A DNA stretch of 64,000 bases. Origin: Phragmitibacter flavus. GTDB lineage: Bacteria > Verrucomicrobiota > Verrucomicrobiia > Verrucomicrobiales > Verrucomicrobiaceae. The notes beneath the pieces were generated by a model that was not told the origin of the DNA, did not search any database, and worked only from the letters and a program-made list of their open reading frames with translations. The stretch is taken from assembly GCF_005780165.1 (NCBI RefSeq), contig NZ_VAUV01000013.1:124001-188000 (forward strand), given 5' to 3'. Position numbers and translations under genes: made by a program. Of this stretch, positions 8,747-16,642 are shown piece after piece. Numbering within the stretch: the first letter of the stretch is position 1; every line of letters starts with the position of its first letter.

Positions 8747-9283
8747 ATGAATGCCGCTTTAAGAATCCTCACCCTCACCTTGTGCCTCCTCCTCACCCAC
8801 CTCGCCCACGCCGGTGAATCCGCCGTCGTCACCACCTACCAACCCATCATTACCGGGAGTGAATCTCATCCAAAAGGCTTCTCCATCATGCCCATCCCAT
8901 TTCTCGTCTACCATTTCCACGGCAAACCACCCTACGCCGCCGTCGCCCATTCCCACGAACTTCTCACCGACGCCCCCCGCAACATCCGCTCCGACGACGC
9001 CAACTTGATCTCCGCCTCCGGCATCCGTATCTCTCAATCCATCGACGACAACATCGTCTACATCCACCTCGAAGACTTCCGCCCATCCACCGGCCTCGAC
9101 CTCCATATCGACATCGTCGCCACCGCCACCCTTGAATGCATCCGCCGCATCGCCCACGAAGCCAAAGATCGCCCAGAATTAGTCATCACCGGCAAACCCG
9201 CCGACGAAGCTAAATGGCAACGCTGGCAGGAAATTTTCTCCAACCACGACCTGTCCCAACCCTTCAAACAACCCGATGCATGA
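8747..9283 (+). CDS. Exported protein of unknown function
   Basis: 178 residues. A classical signal peptide (LRILTLTLCLLLTHLAHA, cleavage before GES) is followed by a soluble domain of about 155 residues with no family I recognise. A His-rich stretch near residues 55-70 (YHFHG, AHSHE) could bind metal, but this is speculation. Codon use follows the local C-ending bias, supporting a real gene. It ends 18 bases from the convergent CNNM-type transporter. Confidence 0.7.
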   Translation: MNAALRILTLTLCLLLTHLAHAGESAVVTTYQPIITGSESHPKGFSIMPIPFLVYHFHGKPPYAAVAHSHELLTDAPRNIRSDDANLISASGIRISQSIDDNIVYIHLEDFRPSTGLDLHIDIVATATLECIRRIAHEAKDRPELVITGKPADEAKWQRWQEIFSNHDLSQPFKQPDA

Positions 9284-9301
9284 CATGATCCAGCGAAACC
9301 A

Positions 9302-10630
9302 TCAGGCACTCTCCGCTTTCTCTGCAAGCTCAGCCACCACGCGTGATGCCATCACCTTGTCCACGCGTGCGCCATCCATGTCCATGATCTCAAAACGCCA
9401 GCCGCTCTGCTCCAGCGTGTCCCCCTCTTTCGGCATCCGCACCAGCACATGCGCAAACCATCCCGCCACCGTCCGATAATCATAACCCGCCTCCTTCGGT
9501 GCCACAAAATCCTCAATATGGTCAGGCAGCTTTTCGATCTCATAGTGACCATTGATCACCCATGAACCATCCGGCCGTTTGCGAAGCGGCATCGTCGACC
9601 TTTCCTCCTTCGACATCACATCTCCCACGATTGACTCCAGCAAATCCATCACCGTGACCATTCCGATCACCGTTCCAAATTCGTCAATCACAAATGCCGC
9701 CCGCTGTCCCGTGCTGCGGAAACTTTCCAGCAACTCACTCGCCTTCTGCGTCTCCGAAACCATCAACGGCGGATGAGTCAGTTCACCAAACTTGATCTCC
9801 GCACCCGCCGCCATCTGCGCATACAAATCCTTGATTGATACCACCCCGAGCAGCTCGTCGCGCTTCTCGTAATACACCGGGAAGACCTCCTGCGTGCTCT
9901 TCACGATCATCGGCCAGATCTCCGCATGCGTCGCGTCGCTTTCGATCCACATCATCCTCGGACGCGGAATCATGATGTCATACGCCTCCAGCTCCCCAAA
10001 CTCAAACACCCCTTGAATCATCCGTGACTCAGCCCGTCCGATGTTGCCCATCACCAGTCCCTCGCGCACCATCACAGTGAACTCCTCACGCGACATCCGG
10101 TTGTTTCCCTCGTCCTTCACTCCAAAAATTTTCAGTAACCAGCCCGTCGAAACCGACAACATCACCACCGCAGGCGACGCAATCGTCGACAACCAGGACA
10201 TCGGAACACTCATGGTGCTCGCGATCGGCTCAGGAAACCGCATCGCCAGCCGCTTCGGCACCAGCTCCCCCAACACCAGCTGAAGATACGTAATCACACC
10301 AATCACCACCGCCAGCGAAATCTGCGTCGCATAATCCCCAATAAACGGCTGCGTCTCCAACACCGCCGCCAGTCGTTTCGCGATGCTCGCCCCACCAAAC
10401 GCGCCTGCCACGATTCCTACCAGGGTAATGCCAATTTGCACCGTCGACAAAAAACGGTTCGGATTATCCGTCAACTCCAGCGCCTTTGCCGCGCCACGAT
10501 GCCCGCCATCGGCCATCGACTGCAACAAGCTCCGCCGGGACGATACAATGGCGATCTCCGTCATCGCGAAAATGCCGTTGACGCCCAGCAGCACCATTAT
10601 AAAACCTATCTCAATCAACAGTGGATTCAT
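9302..10630 (-). CDS. CNNM/CorC-type (hemolysin-related) membrane protein with CBS domains
   Basis: 442 residues. An N-terminal DUF21/CNNM membrane domain of about 190 residues (hydrophobic stretches FIMVLLGVNGIFAMTEIAIVSS and VGIVAGAFGGASIA) is followed by tandem CBS domains (IMIPRPRMMWIESDA, FPVYYEKRDELLGVVSIKDL, FVIDEFGTVIGMVT) and a C-terminal CorC_HlyC domain. Family role: Mg2+/Co2+ transport or efflux; the name hemolysin is historical. It is last of a minus-strand operon with TerC (31-base gap) and DUF2062. The grouping suggests membrane metal or ion homeostasis. Confidence 0.9.
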   Translation of the reverse strand: MNPLLIEIGFIMVLLGVNGIFAMTEIAIVSSRRSLLQSMADGGHRGAAKALELTDNPNRFLSTVQIGITLVGIVAGAFGGASIAKRLAAVLETQPFIGDYATQISLAVVIGVITYLQLVLGELVPKRLAMRFPEPIASTMSVPMSWLSTIASPAVVMLSVSTGWLLKIFGVKDEGNNRMSREEFTVMVREGLVMGNIGRAESRMIQGVFEFGELEAYDIMIPRPRMMWIESDATHAEIWPMIVKSTQEVFPVYYEKRDELLGVVSIKDLYAQMAAGAEIKFGELTHPPLMVSETQKASELLESFRSTGQRAAFVIDEFGTVIGMVTVMDLLESIVGDVMSKEERSTMPLRKRPDGSWVINGHYEIEKLPDHIEDFVAPKEAGYDYRTVAGWFAHVLVRMPKEGDTLEQSGWRFEIMDMDGARVDKVMASRVVAELAEKAESA

Positions 10631-10661
10631 CGTCTAAAAACTTTCGCTGACACCAGGTCTC

Positions 10662-11774
10662 CTAGACCTCCTCTTCCTTCGGTCCAGCCACCAACGATGC
10701 CACCACGCCTGCGGTCAAAATCGCCAGAATCAAGCCCAGCACAATCACGTTAAACGAATCGCCCAACCACAATTTCAGCCACTTCGCCGCCAGCATCTTC
10801 ACGCCCACCAGAATCAGAATCACCGACAACGCCGGCTTCAAATACCGGAACTTCGCAATCATTCCCGCCAGCGCGAAATACAGGGACCGCAGCCCCAAAA
10901 TCGCAAACACATTGCTGGTGAACACCAGAAACGGATCCGCCGTGATCGCAAACACCGCCGGAATCGAATCCACCGCAAAGATCAAATCCGTGACCTCCAC
11001 CAAAATCAGCGCCACCGCCAGCGGCGTTAGCAACCACTTCCCGTCAGGCGCCGAAGCCACCACCGGATCAATTCCGCCACCAGGCGCCTCGGTCTCCTTC
11101 GACCACGCGCCCCCTGCCCTCACCATGAAATGCTGACCATGAAAATCGCGCGTCACCGGGAAAAATTTGCGCACCCATTTCACCACCGGATTTCTCTCCG
11201 GATGCGCCTCCTCCTCATGCTTCGCCAGCAGCATCTTCACCCCCGTGAACACCAAAAACAAACCGAACAAATACAAGATCCAATGGAAATTTTGCACCAG
11301 CAAGGCCCCCATCCCGATCATCGCCCCACGCATCACCAACGCCCCCAAAATGCCCCAAAACAAAACCCGGTGCTGATACTTCGCCGGCACCGCCAGAGCC
11401 GTAAACACCATCGAAATGACGAAGATGTTGTCCACACTCAGCGACTTCTCCACCACGTAAGCCGTCAGGTATTTGGTCGCCGCCAGTGTCCCGTCATTGA
11501 TCTTCTTGTCCACCGCATCCGTCATCAACCCCAGACCAAACCAATGGCCCTCATAAGCCTGATAAACCAGCAACGAAAACGCCAGTCCCATGCTGATCCA
11601 CACCGCCGACCAGCTGAGCGACTCCTTAAATCCCACCACGTGCGACTTGCGGTGAAACACCCCAAGATCAAGCGCCAGCATCGCAATCACAAAACCAATG
11701 AAAATCAGCCAGGGCCAGAAAAGACCCGAAGCCTGAATCTGCGCGAGGAAAGAAAAAGACAACCCATTCATCAT
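10662..11774 (-). CDS. TerC/Alx-family integral membrane protein
   Basis: 370 residues with about nine membrane segments. Family signatures are VVEKSLSVDNIFV, LFWGILGALVMRG, LFGLFLVFTGVKML, DLIFAVDSIPAVFAIT and FAILGLRSLYFAL. TerC/Alx proteins export Mn2+ (Alx) or contribute to tellurite resistance in ter operons; no other ter genes are present, so the Alx-type role is favoured. Alx genes often follow a yybP-ykoY riboswitch, but only 24 bases separate this start from the DUF2062 stop, leaving no room for one. A second in-frame Met at codon 2 is equally possible as the start. Confidence 0.9.
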   Translation of the reverse strand: MMNGLSFSFLAQIQASGLFWPWLIFIGFVIAMLALDLGVFHRKSHVVGFKESLSWSAVWISMGLAFSLLVYQAYEGHWFGLGLMTDAVDKKINDGTLAATKYLTAYVVEKSLSVDNIFVISMVFTALAVPAKYQHRVLFWGILGALVMRGAMIGMGALLVQNFHWILYLFGLFLVFTGVKMLLAKHEEEAHPERNPVVKWVRKFFPVTRDFHGQHFMVRAGGAWSKETEAPGGGIDPVVASAPDGKWLLTPLAVALILVEVTDLIFAVDSIPAVFAITADPFLVFTSNVFAILGLRSLYFALAGMIAKFRYLKPALSVILILVGVKMLAAKWLKLWLGDSFNVIVLGLILAILTAGVVASLVAGPKEEEV

Positions 11775-11798
11775 AAAATAAAAATCAATATCAATCGT

Positions 11799-12386
11799 TT
11801 AACCCTTAATCACTGAAACTTCTGAAGCAACCTGTTCACGCCGCCTTTTGAACAATGGCCGCGTCGGCAGGTATCTCGGCATCAACAGCGCAAAACCATG
11901 CGTCAGCACAAAGGCAGCCAACGCCATCAAGCAACCCGACGCCACCGACCCGACCACAAATCCGCCGGCATTTACCTGACCCAATCCTGGCAACGTCGTC
12001 TCCATGCGGTTTAGAATCGCAGGCATCGGCACCGTCAGATGTGCCTGAATCAAATTCCCCAGCCACATCTGCGCCGACCAGATCGGAACGCTGGTAAACG
12101 GATTCGTCAAAAAACAAGCCCCGACTGCAAACGGCACATTGCCACGCCAACCCATCGCCAAAATTGACGCCATCAACGCCTGTCCCGGCATCGGCATCAG
12201 CGCAAAAAACGATCCAATCGCCAGCCCCTTCGCCACTGAATCCCGGCACGGCACCCACAACGCCCGGTCAAAAAGCGGCTTTGTCAGCTTCTGCCACCAG
12301 ACATGCCGACGTAGTTTCCGATGCCTCAAGGCCCGAAAACTTTTTTTGACCAGCCATAAATATCGTTCCTTCATACGTTGATGCAC
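11799..12386 (-). CDS. DUF2062 membrane protein
   Basis: 195 residues; Met5 (12374) is an alternative start. The basic N-terminus (LRHRKLRRHVW) is followed by the DUF2062 core: RDSVAKGLAIGSFFALMPMPGQ, NVPFAVGACFLTNPFTSVPIW and two further hydrophobic segments, then a basic tail. Family function is unknown; it is an inner-membrane protein often fused to glycosyltransferases, here free-standing. It appears to be the first gene of the DUF2062-TerC-CNNM operon. Confidence 0.88.
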   Translation of the reverse strand: MHQRMKERYLWLVKKSFRALRHRKLRRHVWWQKLTKPLFDRALWVPCRDSVAKGLAIGSFFALMPMPGQALMASILAMGWRGNVPFAVGACFLTNPFTSVPIWSAQMWLGNLIQAHLTVPMPAILNRMETTLPGLGQVNAGGFVVGSVASGCLMALAAFVLTHGFALLMPRYLPTRPLFKRRREQVASEVSVIKG

Positions 12387-12519
12387 GGCATCCCCAGCTC
12401 AAACAAAACACTCCATTCATACGCCACCCGAGTTCCCACCATCGCATTCATTTCGACGGTCCGGGATCCACAGCCCCCTCCGGATGCCGGGTGAAACCTG
12501 CCACCCGCACCACCACCAT

Positions 12520-12888
12520 TCAGGCCGCTGTGATTGGAGGCGCTCGCCCAAGGATCTGCCCCCGTCTGCCGGCATTCGACCAGTCCACCGAGACCAGGTC
12601 CAAAAAGATAACCTCTTTCACATCCTCGATCCAAACCCTCACCCAAAAATCCACGGGAGCCTTCGGCATCCATCCCCCAATCCGACCAACCAGCTGCACA
12701 TCTGCATCGGCCTCACAAATCGCCGTCTCTCCCGCCACCGCCGGGCGATCAGCCTCTAGAACTGGCGCAAACGACGCGCCTGCCGCCAGCGAAAAAGCAG
12801 CGAACCAAACGATCACCAAGGATCGGTTCAGGAAAAAGAAAGCAGTAATCGCAGCAGGCAAGCCGCCCATGTTCATCGAAATGCCCAA
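12520..12888 (-). CDS. Small putative exported protein, unknown
   Basis: 122 residues. The N-terminus holds a hydrophobic stretch (LVIVWFAAFSLAAGASFA) consistent with a signal peptide, followed by a short beta-rich part (VQLVGRIGG, DFWVRVWIEDVKEVIFLD). Codon use is compatible with coding. It lies 20 bases downstream of the TonB receptor stop, on the same strand and possibly in the same transcript. The C-terminal ~20 residues (SNAGRRGQILGRAPP) look less protein-like, so a frameshifted or shortened gene is possible. A competing plus-strand ORF overlaps the receptor and is judged a shadow. Confidence 0.45.
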   Translation of the reverse strand: MGISMNMGGLPAAITAFFFLNRSLVIVWFAAFSLAAGASFAPVLEADRPAVAGETAICEADADVQLVGRIGGWMPKAPVDFWVRVWIEDVKEVIFLDLVSVDWSNAGRRGQILGRAPPITAA

Positions 12889-12908
12889 AAAGTCAAATCA
12901 CTCGCCCG

Positions 12909-15068
12909 TCACCAATCCCACTTCATCCGCAACCCCACCCATCGCGGTGCACCAATGCTCACCACCCCATCCGCCGAACGCCCCGTCTCCACCATTCGAT
13001 CAAACACATTCTCCACCACCAGACCAACGCTCAGTTGCTGCGTCATCTGATAATTCAGCGCCGCATCCCAAACCACATACGACTCCAGCGTGATCGAATT
13101 CAGATCATCCTCAAACTGCTCGCTGCCATAACGCGCCTGCAACACCGCCTCCCATTGCTTATGTGGACGCCACGCCACTGCCCCCGTCACCACATGCGCA
13201 GGGGCCTGCGCCAGTTCGCGACCATCCAATTGCGAAGACGAATCACGCAGCTCGGTATTGGTAAAGAGATAAGCCAGCGACATCTTCAAATGGTCCAACG
13301 CCTGCCACTGACCGCTCAACTCCAGCCCACGCGTGGTGACCGACTCCACATTTTGCCGCTGCCGAAACACCCCGCCCGCCGGAATCATCGTGCCATCCGG
13401 TGCCGTCCCAGGCCCCTCCAGCACCGTCACATTCGCCACCGCATCGTTCAGCCGATTCCAAAACAACACCGCACCCAACTTCACCTCCTCCACCGGTCGC
13501 CACTCCATCCCCGCCTCCGCTCCCAAAAGCTTTTCCGGTTCCAGTTCATCATTCGCCCCCGTCACATCATTGCGCACCCGAAAAGGACGATACAGTTCAT
13601 TCAACGTCGGCACCCGAAATCCGCTGTAACCCGCCGCCCTCAACGTCAACCGGTCCAGCGCATCCCAAGAAATCCCCAATCTCCCGTTGGTTGCCACTCC
13701 ATCGCGATCATCAAACGACTCATCCAAAAACGTCGCCCCCGTCGACCTCACCCGTTCCACACGCCGTCCATCCGTCACACTCCAGTAATCTGCTCGACCT
13801 CCCAAGGTCACTTTCACGTCCTCCCCCATCGCCCAATTCTGCTCGGCGAACACCCCAAAAAAACTCTGCATTCCTCCCGCCTCGCGCTCGTTCAAAAACC
13901 CACCGTCATCGAATCGGAACCGCTCACGCGTCTCCCCCTCAATCCAGCGGCCATCCACCCCAACAATCAATTTCGACTCATCCCGCCCGGCTCCCGCCAT
14001 CGGCAATCCTCCCACAAAAGTCGTCGTGAAACTGAACCCCAACGAATGAGCTGGCACCGCATACTGATCCAACGCCGGAACCTCCATCGTCCGCTCCTCA
14101 TTCACCGAACTGAACGTGCTCTCAAACCTCCGATCCTGAAAATACAACAAGCCCTCCCATTGCACCTCGCCCTCAGGCCCGCGAATCCCCAGGCTCAGAT
14201 CCAACGCCTCGCTCCGATTTCCCGTCAATGGCGTTCCATTGCCGCGCTCCTCTTCAAACCACGAAGCCCGCACAGAAACTCTTACTCCCGACTCCAGTGT
14301 TGTCGCCACTCCCGACTCAAACAACATCGACCGCGAATCCGCATCGATATCAACCGGACCTCTCTGATCCTCCCTCACCACCGGATGACCTCCCGTGTGC
14401 TGCGCCTGCAAAGCTGCGTCCACCTCCCAATTCCCCCACGCAGAACTCAACAACAACACCCCCTCTGCGGTTTCTCTTTCGCCCCCCATCAAACTCGCCG
14501 ACACCGTGTGTCCGTTTCGACGCGACAAATAAATTGTCCCGCCCAGTGCATTGTTTCCAAACAATCCCGCTCCTCCACCTTGAACTACCGTCACATTGCC
14601 AAGCAAACCCGGCGGCAGCCGCTGCCAGTAAACCCAACCCCCAAACGGATCGTTCTGCGGCACCCCATCCAAAAGCACCAAGGTCCTCCCTGCGCCATTC
14701 GGACCCAGATTGCGCAAACTCGCCCCCTGCGTCGTAGGATTCGCCGTCGCACTGCTGCTGCGCCTGAACAAACTAAAGCCCGGAACAATCGATCTGATCA
14801 CATCATCAAGGCGCGCCTGAGGTGCCGAGCCCAACTCCTCCTGATTTATTGAAGTCGTGCTAAAACCACCTCCCCCTTCTTCCACCGTCGGATATCTCGA
14901 TGAAACCACGGTGGTAGTTTCCAGCTCTATGACCGGCTCCTGCCCATAAACGAGTTGAGGACAAAACATCCATCCCACGAGCAAGAGCACCGCCCATTCG
15001 CGACAAAGTTGAAATCGCCGAAGCAACTTCGACTCGGCTAATTCAACCTCTCTTTCTGATAACTCCAT
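12909..15068 (-). CDS. TonB-dependent outer-membrane receptor
   Basis: 719 residues. The signal peptide is preceded by a 20-residue polar N-terminus (hydrophobic core WAVLLLVGWMFCPQLVYG). The plug domain runs from about residue 50 to 180 (TSINQEELGSAPQARLDDVIRSIVPG, LDGVPQNDPFGGWVYW, GGGAGLFGNNALGGTI). A 22-strand barrel follows, with GFRVPTLNELY and terminal aromatic residues (GLRMKWDW). Layout is like BtuB/vitamin B12- or sugar-type receptors; the substrate is unknown. Its ATG overlaps the stop of the PQQ-type dehydrogenase (TAATG), so the two are translationally coupled. That suggests a shared substrate or cofactor, perhaps uptake of PQQ or of the sugar product. Confidence 0.92.
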   Translation of the reverse strand: MELSEREVELAESKLLRRFQLCREWAVLLLVGWMFCPQLVYGQEPVIELETTTVVSSRYPTVEEGGGGFSTTSINQEELGSAPQARLDDVIRSIVPGFSLFRRSSSATANPTTQGASLRNLGPNGAGRTLVLLDGVPQNDPFGGWVYWQRLPPGLLGNVTVVQGGGAGLFGNNALGGTIYLSRRNGHTVSASLMGGERETAEGVLLLSSAWGNWEVDAALQAQHTGGHPVVREDQRGPVDIDADSRSMLFESGVATTLESGVRVSVRASWFEEERGNGTPLTGNRSEALDLSLGIRGPEGEVQWEGLLYFQDRRFESTFSSVNEERTMEVPALDQYAVPAHSLGFSFTTTFVGGLPMAGAGRDESKLIVGVDGRWIEGETRERFRFDDGGFLNEREAGGMQSFFGVFAEQNWAMGEDVKVTLGGRADYWSVTDGRRVERVRSTGATFLDESFDDRDGVATNGRLGISWDALDRLTLRAAGYSGFRVPTLNELYRPFRVRNDVTGANDELEPEKLLGAEAGMEWRPVEEVKLGAVLFWNRLNDAVANVTVLEGPGTAPDGTMIPAGGVFRQRQNVESVTTRGLELSGQWQALDHLKMSLAYLFTNTELRDSSSQLDGRELAQAPAHVVTGAVAWRPHKQWEAVLQARYGSEQFEDDLNSITLESYVVWDAALNYQMTQQLSVGLVVENVFDRMVETGRSADGVVSIGAPRWVGLRMKWDW

Positions 15069-16375
15069 TACTTGTTACCTTCGTAAGTGATCCGCCAAAT
15101 GCAATTGGCTCCATCATCACTTACCAACATTGAGCCATCCTTGGCAACCGTTACTCCCACCGGCCTTCCCCACACATCGCCATCGGCTGTCACAAATCCC
15201 GTCATAAAATCCTCATATTCCCCCGTTGCATTACCACCGTCCACCGGAATGCGAATCAACTTGTAACCGGTCCGCCGTTCCCGGTTCCACGAACCATGCT
15301 GCGCCGCAAACGCATGATTTTTATACTCGGCCGGGAACATCGCTCCATCATAAAACGTCATGCACAAAGACGCCGTGTGTGACTGCAACAATACATCCGG
15401 CACAATCACCTGATCCTTCAACTCCGCCTTCTTGCCAACATGCGAAGGATCTTCATTTCCCCCGATGTAAAACCACGGCCACCCATAAAACCCGCCATCC
15501 TTCACCTTCGTCACATAGTCCGGCGGCAGATTGTCCCCCAACTCATCGCGCTCGTTCACCGAGGTCCACAAATCACCCGTCTCTGGATGAATCGCCAGCC
15601 CCACTGGATTCCTGACGCCCCACGCATAGACCCGCTTGTTTTTTCCATCTGGATCACATTCAAAAATTCGTGCCCGATCAGCCTCCTCCTCGTTGTCATC
15701 CACGTTTGACTTCGAACCGATCGAAATGAACAACTTCGTGCCATCCTTGGAAAAAACAATGTCCCGGGTCCAGTGCCCTCCTCCCGTCAACTGGCCCCCG
15801 CTCGACAACTCCGTGATCACTTCCGGTTTCCCCTCCACTTTCAGCTGGCCGTTTTTATAAGGAAACCTCACCACCTCGTTGGTGTTGGCGATGTAGATGA
15901 ATTTTGGATCGTCTCCCAGAGGATAAAATGCAATGCCAAATGGCTGTTTCAAGTCCGTTGCAAAAACCTGGTTCAACTCCGGCTTGCCATCACCATCTTC
16001 ATCCCGCAGCACACTCACCCTGTCCGACTTGCTCTCCGCCACAAAGATGTCTCCGTTCGGTGCCGTCACGATCACCCGCGGCTCCTTCAATTTCTCTGCA
16101 TATAGTTCCACCTTGAATCCGGCTGGAACTTTGGGCCATGCGTCTTCAGGCCGGTCCACCATTTTCGGACGATTCTTGCTCGAAGGCACCTCATGGGGCT
16201 TGGGCAAATCCTCGACCGTGATCTTGCGCCGCACCCCCGGGGCATCAGAGGTCCAGTCTCCAAAGGCCGCACGTCCCGTCAGCACTTCAGCCGATACGGT
16301 TGTTATGGTTAACACGGCCAACAGTCCGGCCATGGTTGCTGAACTTCTTCCTGGTGTGCGACGATAGGTTTTCAT
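15068..16375 (-). CDS. Exported PQQ-dependent sugar dehydrogenase (sorbosone dehydrogenase-like)
   Basis: 435 residues. After a signal peptide (ATMAGLLAVLTITTVSA) comes a six-bladed propeller typical of soluble glucose/sorbosone dehydrogenases: PAGFKVELYAEKLKEPRVI, GDIFVAESKSDRVSVL, GGHWTRDIVFSKDG, YAWGVRNPVGLAIHPETGDLW, FAAQHGSWNRE and WGRPVGVTVAKDGSMLVSDDG. The GGHWTRD and GVRNP segments carry the His/Arg residues expected near the active site. Family role: periplasmic PQQ-linked oxidation of aldoses. Many verrucomicrobial members are annotated by similarity only. It is coupled to the TonB receptor downstream. Confidence 0.9.
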   Translation of the reverse strand: MKTYRRTPGRSSATMAGLLAVLTITTVSAEVLTGRAAFGDWTSDAPGVRRKITVEDLPKPHEVPSSKNRPKMVDRPEDAWPKVPAGFKVELYAEKLKEPRVIVTAPNGDIFVAESKSDRVSVLRDEDGDGKPELNQVFATDLKQPFGIAFYPLGDDPKFIYIANTNEVVRFPYKNGQLKVEGKPEVITELSSGGQLTGGGHWTRDIVFSKDGTKLFISIGSKSNVDDNEEEADRARIFECDPDGKNKRVYAWGVRNPVGLAIHPETGDLWTSVNERDELGDNLPPDYVTKVKDGGFYGWPWFYIGGNEDPSHVGKKAELKDQVIVPDVLLQSHTASLCMTFYDGAMFPAEYKNHAFAAQHGSWNRERRTGYKLIRIPVDGGNATGEYEDFMTGFVTADGDVWGRPVGVTVAKDGSMLVSDDGANCIWRITYEGNK

Positions 16376-16439
16376 GATGGTTCATCATGAATCGCAGATC
16401 GCGCGAAAACCGGACGTCACTTAACCACCCTCATCAACA

Positions 16440-16604
16440 TCACGCCGCTGGTGCAGGAGGCGCAGGCGCTGGTGGTGCCGGAGTAGGATCCGTCGGTTCA
16501 GGCTGCCCGGGAGGTGGCGTTGGCTGTTGTGGTGGCGTAGGCACAGGATCGCCTGGATTCGGGCCAAGCGGTTCAGGCAATGATGAGTTGGTGGTATTGA
16601 TCAT
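16440..16604 (-). CDS. Proline-rich microprotein (54 residues)
   Basis: A short ORF from ATG at 16604 to TGA at 16440. Fewer than ten residues (MINTTNSSL) precede a run in which roughly half the residues are proline, with PTPP, PPGQPEPTDP and PAPPAPAPPAPAA motifs. There is no signal peptide or membrane segment. It lies 38 bases after the Hsp70 stop on the same strand, with a small hairpin (GATCGC-CCCT-GCGATC, 16612-16627) between. It may be a disordered peptide co-expressed with the chaperone. Low-complexity composition means it could also be noncoding. Confidence 0.4.
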   Translation of the reverse strand: MINTTNSSLPEPLGPNPGDPVPTPPQQPTPPPGQPEPTDPTPAPPAPAPPAPAA

Positions 16605-16642
16605 GTTAATAGATCGCCCCTGCGATCATCAACGGACCCGGC

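Noticed and set aside
11775-11798. Possible yybP-ykoY (manganese) riboswitch before the TerC/Alx gene
   Set aside because: Only 24 bases lie between the DUF2062 stop and the TerC start, too short for that RNA.
12491-13093. 200-codon plus-strand ORF overlapping the end of the TonB receptor
   Set aside because: Thr/Pro/Ser-rich translation and overlap with the receptor C-terminus make it unlikely; the minus-strand small ORF is favoured.
13035-14852. 605-codon plus-strand ORF opposite the TonB receptor
   Set aside because: Arg/His/Pro-rich shadow typical of antisense to a G-ending-codon gene.
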